NCBI GenBank assembly: GCA_016256075.1
Contig: SDVU01000565.1
Location: 1-12,277, forward strand
DNA length: 12,277 nt
Source of the DNA: Dictyocoela muelleri
Taxonomy: Eukaryota; Microsporidia
Direction: 5' to 3'
Of the stretch, positions 1 to 8,328 are shown one piece after another (the stretch's first letter is position 1; each line of letters opens with the position of its first letter). The notes below the pieces were generated by a model, which worked only from the letters and a program-made list of their open reading frames with translations, did no database searches and was not told where the DNA came from. A program made the translations under genes and the position numbers.

Positions 1-1075
1 ATTTCTCATTTTTGACATTTTTATCAATTTTAAGTTAAGATCAAGTTTTTCATATTGATGTTGCAGGTGTACTGCAAACCCCAAAATATTTTTGTTTTTC
101 TCCTGCTATCTTAATCAAGAACAGTTTGTATAGATAATAGTTCACAATAATTTCAGACATAAAATTAAGCCATGTACCCCACCTCGTTATTATTGGAATT
201 CCGGGGGTTTTTAAATAAGTAACATTACTAAATAAATTTTGTTTCTCTTTGTTCTTTTATAGAATTTTTTTTATTTCTGAGGTGATAAAATTAGATAGTG
301 GCGAAATATCTCTTATTTTTTTCGCAGAGTCTATGCAACATGCGAAACAAACTTTTTACATGTTTTAGATCAGAAAAAATACAATTTAGACCCTTAACAG
401 CTTTCACCGCATATGAAGCTGGATCAGAAATAATTAATCGGAGTTTTTAATTTTTTTTGCCTCTGTGCAACAATCATTAGATTAATTATTTCTGGACTCA
501 CATTTCGATTTTTGTTTTTTCTAGCTAAACAGTACGCAGTAAATAGGCATTGTTCTTTTTCGTTTCACTACATAAACCACAAAAGATGTTAGAATATATC
601 TTCCATTGGTGTCTGTTGTTTCGTCAAATTACAAAAATATATCTTCTTTCTTAAGCTTTTTGTGGATTTCTTCTTTTATTCTTTTCAAATATTGGAATCA
701 ATAACTTTCTGCAATAAGATGCATCATGTATAGTTTTACCTGTAAAATATTGCAATTTTTTTTAAAGTCGGATATGTAATTTATAAAGCGCTATGTTTGC
801 CGAAGTAAGCGCTTCAACTAACCGTTGACTAAAAGTCTCATTGAAAACTGTAATAGGAAATGTTTTTTCGAAAATATTTTTAGCTCCTACTCGATTTTCA
901 TTTTAAACATGGGTCTGTGAGTTAAGATGTCTTTTCACATATTTTGTACCTTATTTTGGTGAATATTTTAAACTTTAATTGCAAGGCATACATATCTGCT
1001 CATTGTTAGTTATCTAAAGCATTTTTTTCCCGAAATTTATTTATTTGGTGCACTGTAAGACTATAAATTATTCAT
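1..1075 (-). pseudogene. hAT-type transposase remnant (BED-like zinc finger + RNase H-like domain)
   Basis: Recognisable only by translating the minus strand across several frames. In order: an INFG stretch leading into a zinc finger (906-1004) with CMPC and, after about 20 residues, HLNSQTH, giving a C2H2 layout; a helical stretch with FNETF and LVEALTSANIALYKLH (about 778-855); the first acidic motif FDETTDTNGRYI (about 597-632); SDPASYAVKAVKGL (about 397-440), with a second conserved Asp; HVKSLFRMLHRLCE (about 321-363); and PGIPIITRWGTWL (about 165-205). This order matches the widespread hAT family that also gave rise to CGGBP1-like proteins. At least eight stops and several frame changes separate the motifs, so it is dead. 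The C-terminal dimerisation part and the last catalytic Glu lie outside the window. Superfamily confidence is high; the exact family is uncertain. Confidence 0.75.
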
Positions 1076-1211
1076 TTATAGGATAAAAAACCGGTACCCA
1101 AAATTCGTTTTTTTTAAAAAAAAATATAAATGCTCGTTTTTTTGAAATTTTGCCTGGTGCCGGCATTTTAACGGCCTTAATTATAACACTTCGTAGCATA
1201 TATGATGAGAG

Positions 1212-1330
1212 GCGCTTCTCGTATATATGTAAATCTTCTCAAATTGATGTAACGCGTCTCGCATGATAAATTTAAAAAAATGAAAATAAGGTGTAATTGA
1301 AAGTAAAATACGCGTCGCGTTTCGCGCGCA
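1212..1330. repeat. CpG-rich subterminal repeats of the hAT element
   Basis: In otherwise AT-rich DNA there are clustered variants of one motif: GCGCTTCTCG (1213-1222), ACGCGTCTCGC (1252-1262) and ACGCGTCGCG followed by TTTCGCGCGC (1310-1329). hAT transposases bind short subterminal repeats near the ends, and the cluster lies between the terminus at 1660 and the coding remnant, so it is a reasonable candidate for such binding sites. Binding is inferred only. Confidence 0.4.
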
Positions 1331-1643
1331 CAATAAATAACTAACTTAATTTAATAAGATATTTGACCTGTATTTTTAGAAAGTGATTTAATATCAGGTT
1401 ATAATCTGCTTAGTTGTAATTAAAGTAGATCCTCCACGCGAATATTTTCATTTGACTCTTAAGTTGTGTTTTTATTTGTGTAAGACAATAAAATGAAGAT
1501 CTGAAACAATAGGTATTCGCAAATCAGGAGAGAACGACAAAATGGGTTCGTTAACATTGATATTAGAGTGGATATTTCAAATCTCAACGAGATCATTTTT
1601 TAATCGCATATGGATGAAGGCGCATTTTACAACTCAAAGGTCG

Positions 1644-1660
1644 CAGGGTTGACATCCCTG
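1644..1660. repeat. hAT terminus, 17-bp palindrome
   Basis: CAGGGTTGACATCCCTG is a near palindrome with 5-bp arms (CAGGG/CCCTG). On the minus strand it continues into CTGCGACC, as hAT ends often do. It marks the outer right end of the minus-strand hAT copy; the partner end is outside the window. The adjacent ATATAGAA (1661-1668) is the candidate 8-bp target duplication. Confidence 0.6.
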
Positions 1661-1765
1661 ATATAGAAGATCCGGTCTTGTTCGGAAATATGTCTACCAT
1701 TAAGACTTATCTTGAAATGTTTTTCTAAAAAAAATTAATTATTGTCAGCAGCATAAACCAAATTT

Positions 1766-1979
1766 CGCCAAAAATTAATTAATGATTTCTAATGGAGGTT
1801 TTAATTTTTATAAAAATCATTTATATTTGTTATAAATTTATAGCCCAAAAAATGCACAGTTAAATTAAAAGCGAAAAAATCAATTTTTTTAATATCAAAA
1901 AAATTACGCCAAAAATGCACATTATATGATTTTTATATGAATGAAAAATTAAATATATTTAAATTTAATTTTTGCGCAT
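1766..1979. repeat. GCCAAAAA(TGCACA) short repeats
   Basis: Related words recur: CGCCAAAAATTAA (1766-1778), GCCCAAAAAATGCACA (1843-1858), CGCCAAAAATGCACA (1907-1921), and an inverted version, TTAATTTTTGCGCA (1965-1978). They lie just upstream of the TATA-like box and could be U3 enhancer repeats of the retroelement or the remains of a small inverted-repeat element. The pieces are short and AT-rich, so chance is possible. Confidence 0.3.
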
Positions 1980-1995
1980 AAAAATTTAATATAAT

Positions 1996-2006
1996 TTATA
2001 TAAAAG
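1996..2006 (+). promoter_or_regulatory. TATA-like box ahead of the Ty3/Gypsy fossil
   Basis: TTATATAAAAG is a good TATA box match about 110 bases before the possible primer-binding site and about 200 bases before the gag-like region. A transcription start 25-30 bases downstream would fall near 2030. In such AT-rich DNA this match alone is weak. Confidence 0.3.
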
Positions 2007-2199
2007 ATAAAGTGGCTGCAGTGTCATTCAGTGAGCAAAATCACAAACATGAGAAAAAATCAGTAACAAACAATAGGAAAAAATATTGATTAAAAAATTT
2101 TATAAAAGTTGTCTTGGTCCAATTCTAGATCATAAATAAACTCGAATTCTGAGAAACGATTTTTTTCAAAAAAATGATTAAAAAGGCTTAAATAAGAAC

Positions 2200-3180
2200 A
2201 TGTTTACACAACCTATGTCATTCCGAAGAATAAATAATTTTAACAAATCTGTTTTTATTTCATTCTACAACAATTTACATTTACTTAATGGTCAGCACAT
2301 TTTGAGCTCAAAGGAATTTCTGATAAAACTTAAGAACGAAATAAAAAATGAAGAGATTGATAACAGGAAGATAGCCTAAATTGCCATACTAGTGATACAG
2401 CATCATTCGAATTTAACAACGAAATATCGGGGTTAAAGATCATTCATAAACTTAATTTATTTCAGTCTATCTATGATAAAGACATAATAAACTGGAGAGT
2501 GTGTTTCACTGAGGTAGCAAGAATCTGTGGTTGGTCTAATAGCACACAGCAAGAGGTTCTCAGCCAAATAGTAGATATCAATATTCAATATTAAATTGGA
2601 TCAACTAGAAGATCGGAAGAGACTTTAGATAAAATATGAAAACTATAATATAATAAAAATACAGCCTTTCAATATATAAAAAAACTTTCAAACATGAAAC
2701 AGTCTGATTATTACATGGTAAAAAAGTATCTTATAAATATAGAGAGGAACTGCATCAGGCTAGCCATATGTTTAGATTAAAATAATAATATGCTTCAAGA
2801 GAAAATAGAGAAGAAGTTTATTAGTGTTCTTGATGGAAATATCCATTTTAACATTCCAAAGTATGCGAATCAAGACTTTAAATCAATCCTAGAGGTTTTG
2901 AAAGCTCAATAAGCTCAACTGATCGAGAGAATATTAAAGTTTGAAGCGGTAAATCTCAATCAAAATCAATCAGAATTAACTTCAATTCTGACAGATCAGT
3001 TTAGACAAGAAAAATTTAAATCCGAGTTTAAAAATTCAAAAAGTAAAAGACTGGATAAACCAATAAAATTTTATATTCCATAAATAGAAAACCCACATCA
3101 TCCAAGAATTTAGGGAATTGAAAAATGCACAATAATACAAAAAAGTGCAAAATACGGAAGGTAATTACCTAATAAAAGAG
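2200..3180 (+). pseudogene. gag-like region of the Ty3/Gypsy fossil
   Basis: This lies 5' of the protease and has Lys/Glu/Asn-rich coding composition with Trp-containing stretches near 2490-2560, as expected of a capsid-like region. No CCHC zinc knuckle was seen. The assignment rests mainly on position, because gag sequences diverge fast. Confidence 0.45.
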
Positions 3181-3199
3181 CTTAAAACACCTCTAAATC

Positions 3200-3310
3200 T
3201 ATTGAACTGCAAGTATACATAGAAGGGCACGAAATTAAAGCTGTAATAGATACTTGCGAAGATAATAACAATATTTCTAGGTCGATAGTGAACAAGGTAA
3301 ATTTCAATTC
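3200..3310 (+). pseudogene. Retroelement aspartic protease region (fossil)
   Basis: A stretch reading LQVYIEGHEIKAVIDT has the beta-strand/Asp pattern of retropepsin active sites (hydrophobic run, AxIDT), in the correct place between gag and reverse transcriptase. The 3310-4000 interval that follows holds spacer and the N-terminal approach to the reverse transcriptase, including an open run of about 70 codons at 3464-3673 with no motif I can name. Confidence 0.55.
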
Positions 3311-4019
3311 ATCCAAACGTCAAAGTGAACAATCGGTCGAACTGCTGATGGGAAAAACATTTAGACAAAGAACAAATAGAACTAAATTTTTACTTTTAGG
3401 CGACAATAATATTTCTACATGACGAACTTCTGAATCCTAGGGAGGTCGAAAGATTCAATTATATTGTGTATGTGTTTCCTTAATGCAAACGACACAGTAA
3501 TAAATCTTGTAAACGGTAAATTAAAACTTGATGGAACTGAATATGAATTTCAAAATAATAATAGCAATATCAACTTTGCAGAAAAAAAATTAACAAATCC
3601 AAAGCACTTAAAAATAGAAATATGCGAAGAGAAGTTAGATCGAATCATCCGAAAAGCCAAAGAAAAAACCTAGTCTTAGGAAGAATAACTGGATTAATAC
3701 ATACGATAGAACTAACGGTGGTTGATAAAAATTTATTCGAATATCCAGTGTCGCTAGGAATAAGAAATGACGTAAAGAAACATCTTGAAGAACTCTAAAG
3801 GAATAAGATATAAGAAAAAAAAATGACAAAATATATATCTCCAGCATTTTCAATCATAGAAACGTTTAATAAAATCAGACTAATTGTAGAATATCGTTAT
3901 ATTAATACATTAACATATAAAGTGAACCAATATACACCTAACATCTCAGAAATACTCGCAAGTCTTCATTCTTCATTCTTCATTAATTTTATCCTTAATT
4001 GATTTAAACCAAGAATATT

Positions 4020-4380
4020 ACTAAATTTAAGTAGATGAAAGGGATATTTAAAAACTGGATTTAAAATTATGAAAAATGTTTATGTGTTTTTAAGAATGCC
4101 TTTCGGACTTTTTAATGCTATAAGAACCTTTCAATATACAATGAGCAGTATTTTAAGTGATATTCCTAACGTATTCGTTTACATTGACGACATTCTGATT
4201 TACGCGAAAAACCTTAACGATCACTAGGAAATACTTAAATCCGTTCTCGAGATATTAAACAAAACGGGTGCCAAAATTAATTTTGAAAAAAGCACATTTG
4301 CCGCAAAATCAGTAAAATTTCTTGGTCATGAAATATCAGAAAAAGGCACGAAACCAGAAATTTAAAAACTAGAATAAATA
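4020..4380 (+). pseudogene. Reverse transcriptase core (fossil)
   Basis: Clear RT signatures are present: LRMPFGLFNA (near 4095), then FVYIDDILIYAKN with the catalytic YIDD box at 4180-4191, then INFEKSTFAAKSVKFLGHEI (near 4280-4335), which is the classic Ty3/Gypsy thumb approach ending in LGH. The spacing is normal for the family. This is the most secure part of the fossil for family placement. Confidence 0.9.
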
Positions 4381-4599
4381 AACAAAAATCAAATTAATAC
4401 TAGGAAAAAATTGGAGAAGTTTATAGGGTTTTTAAAGTGTTTTGGGGAATACGTTAAGGATATATCACTGAAAACAGCGAATCTTTATGACAAGCTAAAA
4501 AACGAAGATAAAAAATATTGTTTTTACCGAAATAGATAAGAAGTTGATGAAAAATATTCTGAAAGAAATTGAAAAAAGACTTTTACTAAAATACCCAGA

Positions 4600-4960
4600 C
4601 TTAAATAAATCATTTACATTGAAATGAGATGCTACTGACAGAGGTACAGGTCCTGTATTAGAGCAAAATGGTAAGATAATAGGATATTTTATGAAAAATA
4701 TATACGAAATGTGAGGAAAACTACACTGCAATAGAAAAGGAAGTTTTATCAATTCTGAAATCTGTCTAACATTTATATAAATTATTTTCAATTCAAAAAC
4801 AATCATTTTAACTGACAATGCAAATATAATTTTTCAAGGTGACCTAACAAAAAGAATAAACATATGGAAATTAATTTTAAAAGAATACGACTAAAAGATC
4901 AGGCACATAAAGGGTGAATGTAATTCAAAGGTCTATTACCTATCAAAGATTTTAACCATA
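4600..4960 (+). pseudogene. RNase H region (fossil)
   Basis: Pieces typical of the Ty3/Gypsy RNase H follow the RT: a DAT-type first acidic motif near 4630, a TAIEKEVLSIL stretch near 4723-4757, and TDNAN near 4812-4826, followed by the IKGECN-type segment near 4910. Order and spacing match the family. Confidence 0.75.
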
Positions 4961-5099
4961 AAAGATGTAGCCGAAAACGAAAAATTTCTTATTGAGATTC
5001 TGAATCCAGGATCAGTTACAATTAAAAACTATACTAAGAAAGAATTGAGAACTTTTTTAACAACATGAACACTATGGAAAAATACAATTTTCTAAAAAA

Positions 5100-5720
5100 C
5101 TTCATGACCAACTCGGACATCCCGGAAAACATAAATTTAATATACAATTTATATTTACATAAATATAAAAGGTATAGTAAAAATCAATAAAGGCATATGC
5201 CTTAACTGCGAAATATGTAATAGGAAAAGGGACTTTAAGTGTTTTAAGGGCGTGGTAACAAACGAATATTATGAAAAAAATGAAGTAGTAGCCTTGGATA
5301 TTAAAGGATCAATAAACATTAATAACTTTAAGATTGGTGATGCCGAAAAGGAACAATTCTATATATTAGTAATCACTGATTTGTATGGCCGATTTAGAGA
5401 AATATGTTTCATTTGGGAAATTAATTCTGAAATTATAGAAAAGAAATTTGCAGAAAAATGGCATAAAATCTACGAGGCTCTCTGTAAATGTTTAACTGAC
5501 AATGGATGGCAGTTTTTATCAGTTAACTTCAAAACGATGCTAAAAATATTAAATCACACACATAGTCACTGGCCGTATAATCCGACAGTAAATTCCATAG
5601 TTAGGGGTATAACGAATAAAAATGAATTAATTTAAGAATATCAGAGAATAAAACTCTTTATGAAATTAGAAAAAACAATTGGAGGCGACTTGACCTTACC
5701 ACAAACTTATCTCTGGGGCA
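5100..5720 (+). pseudogene. Integrase region (fossil)
   Basis: It begins with GHPG and a CLNCEIC zinc-binding pair (near 5110-5220), the second half of the HHCC domain. The longest open piece of the fossil (5252-5635) then carries the rve-type catalytic core, with VALDIKG and the second acidic motif TDNGWQF (about 5498-5518), ending in NPTVNSIV where the third motif is expected. The remaining C-terminal stretch stops just before MULE-A. No chromodomain was seen. Confidence 0.8.
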
Positions 5721-5744
5721 TTCAACATATAAAATCGTAAAGCT

Positions 5745-5802
5745 TAGTTTCGCCACATTGGGGCGAAACTATGATTTTTCGCCCCAAAAATTTACCCCTA
5801 AA
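5745..5802 (+). repeat. MULE-A left terminal inverted repeat
   Basis: It starts TAGTTTCGCC and pairs with 7899-7956 over 58 bp with about six mismatches. Inside it are three copies of one motif: forward at 5748-5756, inverted GGGGCGAAA at 5760-5768, and forward TTTCGCCCC at 5777-5785. The first two make a 25-bp palindrome (5746-5770). The copies are probable transposase-binding sites. Confidence 0.88.
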
Positions 5803-6526
5803 TTTTTTTCGAAATTTATCGATTTAAAGACCCATATTTTTAATTTTTACGAAACATTAATTCGGAGGTATCGAAAAAGCGGCCACGATGTTTTTTGGGA
5901 TGCATGCGTTAATTACTGAATTTAATGTTCATTTTATCAAGCCTATATTTGATATTTAGATGTTATCATATTTTCATTGTAAAAAGGACATCTAGTCCGA
6001 GTAGATCAAGAGTCAAAACAAGATGAATATGTAGAGTTCGACTCGAACCCTTGGTTTCATTTAATAAATTTAAAAAAGATGTTGTCAATGCAATCAAGCG
6101 ACATAGAATCATGACAGTATTTTAGAATTGAAACAGTTTGGAATGGCAGCAAAGCTTGATCTTATATTAAAATGAGACATAAGGCTCTCGAGTTGTAGGG
6201 CATTTGACAATATATCTCGAAAACACAGTATTAGATATATAATGACAATGAAAACTAGTTTAAAACACGCGTACACAGTAGTTTTTAGGATATAAAGAAT
6301 GCCGCGTGCACATAAATGTCTTTGTGAAGTTTGAATTGTTATTATATAAGTACACCAGTAACCAAAGGTCAAATGATTGTGATATGTGGTAACCCATAAG
6401 GTTAGGCGTAGGCATTATATTAAATAAATAAATCGTAATTTTTCAATTTTTTGTAAAAAAATTATAAATTTTCGTTCTAATGTAAAATAAATTTTAATTA
6501 AAAGTTAAAAAAGAGAAATTTAAAAT
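5803..6526. other. Non-coding interior of MULE-A, origin unclear
   Basis: About 720 bases between the left repeat and the transposase stop. The only open frame is an 87-codon run on the minus strand (6109-6372) with no motif I recognise, and a plus-strand run of about 37 codons near 6186-6295. Both are probably chance. A word resembling a tRNA B box (GGTTCGAGTCG, minus strand, about 6040-6050) has no matching stems or A box. The stretch could be long 3' untranslated DNA, an insertion in the element, or captured DNA. Confidence 0.4.
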
Positions 6527-7849
6527 TTAATTGTTCGTTTTCAAATCAATCAACCCTGCTATCGCTCTGAGATGGTTTATGTTGATTTTTCCACTTTCAA
6601 GAATTAATTTGATTGATTTGTTTCTTTCTGTTATTGAAGAGTCAGCATTTTGGGTATATAAATTTTTCACAATGTTAAAGTTCACTTTTCTCTGCTCTCG
6701 CAACAATTCTAATCCTATTTCTTTTATTGAGGGGTGGGCGATTCTTATATTCATATTTAATCCCCTATGCCAACCTTCTATTGAATTTGTTGTCATTGGA
6801 TCTAAATTTATAAGTCTTTTATTAACTGACCAAAAATCAATTAAAAATATATTAAATGAGTTATTATTTTTCAAATTCAAATTTTTGAACCATGACCATA
6901 ATAGATCAATTTTTTCATGGAAATAATGATTTTTAAAATAATAATCCAATTCATCGATCAATTTAAAAACGTCATTATTATTAATGAATGCAAGCGATAA
7001 GATCATTTTAACACACATTCTAAATTCACTCTCCTTTTTATAAATAATTGATAAATGTAATTGCTGAATTTTTCGCCACAACAATTGTGAAAAATGGAAA
7101 AAACAACCTTCGACACGTGTTTGAGGATAAACATCTGTAATTGCGCGTAAAGCAGTGGATTCGAAATCTATAATAATATTTTCAGGATAACTTTGCAATT
7201 TAGATTTCAAAAAATTTAAAGCTTTGCTATATGCGGCCTGGAGTTTTTTTTTCATAATTAAATATGTCAAAGGAAATGATTTGCAATTTATTATCGCCAT
7301 TATCGTGTAAATTTGATAGAAGCCGCATGGGGAACTTCTAAATGTTCCATCACATATCCATGTTTTGTTATAAGATAGATGAATTATATTTGAATACGTA
7401 GAAAATACTATTACTCTATCTGGCTCTTCAATACCAGTATCGAACATGTAGAAATCTTCACCTTCGTTAGTTTTTTTTTATTATTTTAGGAATATCATCA
7501 TTGGGATTTTTAATTTCATTTGCTCTTCGCATACGCGAAGAAAAATTAATTAGTGTCTTATACTTAGACATGTAAGGTATCGTTTCAGGTGAGATGTTTT
7601 GCAATATTTTATCCACAACATCCCGTGTGGATTCTCTCGTATTTAAAGACCTCTTTTTTATTTCATTACGATGATATAATGATTCATTTTTACCGAAATT
7701 TTGAGGATGCACATGAGATGTTTGTGTATAAGAGAGTGTGCTGATGTTGTTTTTAACATTCCTCTACATCTCCTATCTGTACATCTCCATTGCTTTTCAT
7801 AATTATGTTCTCTTATAAAATGATAAGAAAAACCTTTATAAAGAATCAT
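6527..7849 (-). pseudogene. MULE-A transposase with FLYWCH zinc finger, two frame changes
   Basis: Catalyses cut-and-paste transposition and binds the element's ends. The start is taken as ATG at 7847-7849 (MILYKGFSYHF), directly preceded in frame by TAG. First piece (7849 to about 7750): FLYWCH finger with WRCTDRRC (C-x4-C). The finger's H-x-H (SHVHP) lies in the -1 frame, in a piece that runs to 7467 and holds the linker ending DDIPKII. The third piece (7447-6527, 306 codons) is back in the first frame and carries the MULE domain: D33 in CDGTF, D94 in IIDFE, C115/H118 in GCFFHFSQ, and E224 in TNSIEGWH. The catalytic triad is intact. The second frame change falls at a nine-base A run (7471-7479), where sequencing error is also possible. 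Total length, about 440 codons, is normal for the family. MULE-B is its diverged sister. Confidence 0.88.
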
Positions 7850-7898
7850 CTATTTGTTACGCTTGGTTATAATAATTTCGATAATTTCATGAACTATA

Positions 7899-7956
7899 TT
7901 TATGGGTAAATTTTTGAGACGAAAAATCATAGTTCCGCCCCAATTGGGCGAAACTA
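7899..7956 (-). repeat. MULE-A right terminal inverted repeat
   Basis: Inverted partner of 5745-5802. Read inward it begins TAGTTTCGCCCAATTGGGGC, then carries the third motif copy as TTTCGTCTC (plus strand 7915-7923). The palindrome is at 7931-7955. The transposase start is about 50 bases further in, so the promoter is probably inside or next to this repeat. Confidence 0.88.
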
Positions 7957-8149
7957 TGCCCAGCCCACAATATCGAATCCTATGGAACTCTGTAAAACTA
8001 TAATTTAAAAGCATGAAAAATGTACACAGAGAATATCTGAAATCATATTTAGATGATTTTATGCGGCGGAGTAGATCTAAAAATGATATATTTGAACACC
8101 TTTGCAAATTTTTATTGTGAATTATCAATAAAAAAATTTATTTACAGTG
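7957..8149. other. Spacer between the two MULEs
   Basis: About 190 bases between the right end of MULE-A and the left 80-bp repeat of MULE-B. On the minus strand it is open for about 57 codons (8128 to 7957) and continues into the MULE-A repeat; the translation (for example FTEFHRIRYCGLG) looks protein-like but matches nothing I know. Possibly a fragment of an older element or gene. Confidence 0.3.
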
Positions 8150-8229
8150 GGGTGTGGAATTATTGCATCTTAAAATTTTCAAAATTATAAAATATTATCA
8201 AAACTTAATACAAAAACACAAATAAACTC
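8150..8229 (+). repeat. 80-bp direct repeat, left copy, flanking MULE-B
   Basis: Matches 9903-9982 in the same orientation with five differences in 80 positions. The core GCATCTTAAAATTTTCAAAA and the run after it are identical. Its right edge (AAATAAACTC) meets the left end of MULE-B exactly, and the partner begins where MULE-B ends, so it sits where a target-site duplication would sit. Confidence 0.88.
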
Positions 8230-8310
8230 GGCTTGCCGGCGTTTCGTAAAGTTGTGAGGAAATGCCTTTTTTTCCTCAATTTGTGACGAAACGCCGTTTT
8301 TTTTCGTCAA
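8230..8310 (+). repeat. MULE-B left terminus with five alternating motif copies
   Basis: Copies of TTTCGTCA alternate in direction: TTTCGTAA (8242-8249, forward), TGAGGAAA (8255-8262, inverted), TTTCCTCA (8271-8278, forward), TGACGAAA (8284-8291, inverted), TTTCGTCA (8302-8309, forward). The right end has only three, so the left end has gained one inverted/forward pair by a tandem duplication of about 30 bp (8251-8279 against 8280-8308). Confidence 0.8.
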
Positions 8311-8320
8311 ATTTTTTTAA

Positions 8321-8328
8321 CCCTTATG
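8321..8328 (+). promoter_or_regulatory. CCC-like start signal of MULE-B transposase
   Basis: CCCTTATG: three C two bases before the start codon, in DNA with few C runs. A CCC-like motif next to the ATG has been described as a start-proximal signal in microsporidian genes. It supports ATG 8326 as the start. Confidence 0.5.

Larger units (their letters stand above)
1..1660 (-). mobile_element. hAT DNA transposon, 5' part, truncated by window start
   Basis: A decayed hAT-superfamily element read on the minus strand, entering at its 5' terminus (1660) and running off the window at position 1. Its right end reads CAGGGATGTCAACCCTGCG on the minus strand, which has the form typical of hAT termini (CAGGG followed by a T/G-C/A core). 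Behind it come about 570 bases of untranslated and subterminal DNA and then the transposase remnant. The 3' terminus lies outside the window, so the inverted repeat and target duplication cannot be paired. The candidate 8-bp target site copy is 1661-1668 (ATATAGAA). By eye the block is somewhat richer in G+C than the DNA to its right. Family assignment rests on the translated motifs plus the terminus. Confidence 0.75.
1661..2195. other. AT-rich spacer, possible leader/5' LTR of the downstream retroelement
   Basis: No open frame and no RNA gene can be seen. The stretch lies between the hAT terminus and the gag-like region of the Ty3/Gypsy fossil. It contains short repeats (1766-1979), a TATA-like box (1996-2006), and TGGTCCAATTCTAGATC at 2115-2131, which starts with TGG as many tRNA primer-binding sites do. 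This would fit U3, TATA, R and primer site in order, but no second LTR copy exists in the window to confirm it. Confidence 0.35.
2200..5740 (+). mobile_element. Ty3/Gypsy LTR retrotransposon fossil (internal region)
   Basis: The parts lie in Ty3/Gypsy order on the plus strand: gag-like region (about 2200-3180), aspartic protease (about 3200-3310), reverse transcriptase (about 4020-4380), RNase H (about 4600-4960) and integrase (about 5100-5720). Integrase after RNase H separates Ty3/Gypsy from Ty1/Copia. The copy is thoroughly broken, with roughly twenty or more coding breaks, so it is old relative to MULE-A. No LTR pair was found: the 3' end stops a few bases before the terminal repeat of MULE-A, and the sequence on the far side of MULE-A does not obviously continue it. 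The motifs resemble Ty3/Gypsy elements known from microsporidia. Confidence 0.85.
5745..7956 (-). mobile_element. MULE-A: Mutator-like DNA transposon with 58-bp TIRs
   Basis: A complete-looking element of about 2.2 kb bounded by 58-bp inverted repeats that match at roughly 90%. It encodes a FLYWCH zinc finger and a MULE transposase on the minus strand. The sequences just outside the ends (left CGTAAAGCT, right TGCCCAGCC) do not match, so no target duplication is visible; this suggests rearrangement after insertion or an end produced by recombination with another copy. It abuts the 3' edge of the Ty3/Gypsy fossil, so it may have inserted into it. About 720 bases between the transposase stop and the left repeat have no counterpart in MULE-B. 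With an uninterrupted 306-codon catalytic piece and two frame changes, it is the youngest element here. Confidence 0.88.

Noticed and set aside
618-632. Isolated MULE-B motif TTTCGTCAAA
   Set aside because: It is the reverse complement of the codons for FDET in the hAT transposase remnant and has no partner copies nearby.
1759-1983. Small MITE with CGCCAAAAATTAA inverted ends
   Set aside because: The inverted match is about 13 bases with imperfections, has no target duplication, and its neighbouring repeats are direct; U3-like repeats explain it at least as well.
3635-3853. 72-codon minus-strand hydrophobic frame resembling a membrane protein
   Set aside because: Antisense to AT-rich Ty3/Gypsy sequence; Phe/Leu runs are the complement of Lys-rich codons.
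4495-4818. 107-codon minus-strand open frame
   Set aside because: Antisense to the RNase H region of the Ty3/Gypsy fossil; no motif, and composition typical of a shadow.
6034-6050. tRNA gene or tRNA-derived SINE suggested by a B-box-like word on the minus strand
   Set aside because: No T-stem pairing around it, no A box at the expected distance and no acceptor stem.
6531-6926. 131-codon plus-strand open frame
   Set aside because: Antisense shadow of the MULE-A transposase.
7467-7485. Programmed -1 frameshift at AAAAAAC in the MULE-A transposase
   Set aside because: The heptamer is present in the right phase, but the catalytic piece lies in the +1 frame from there, so a -1 slip would not reach it. 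A plain indel or read error at the A run is simpler.
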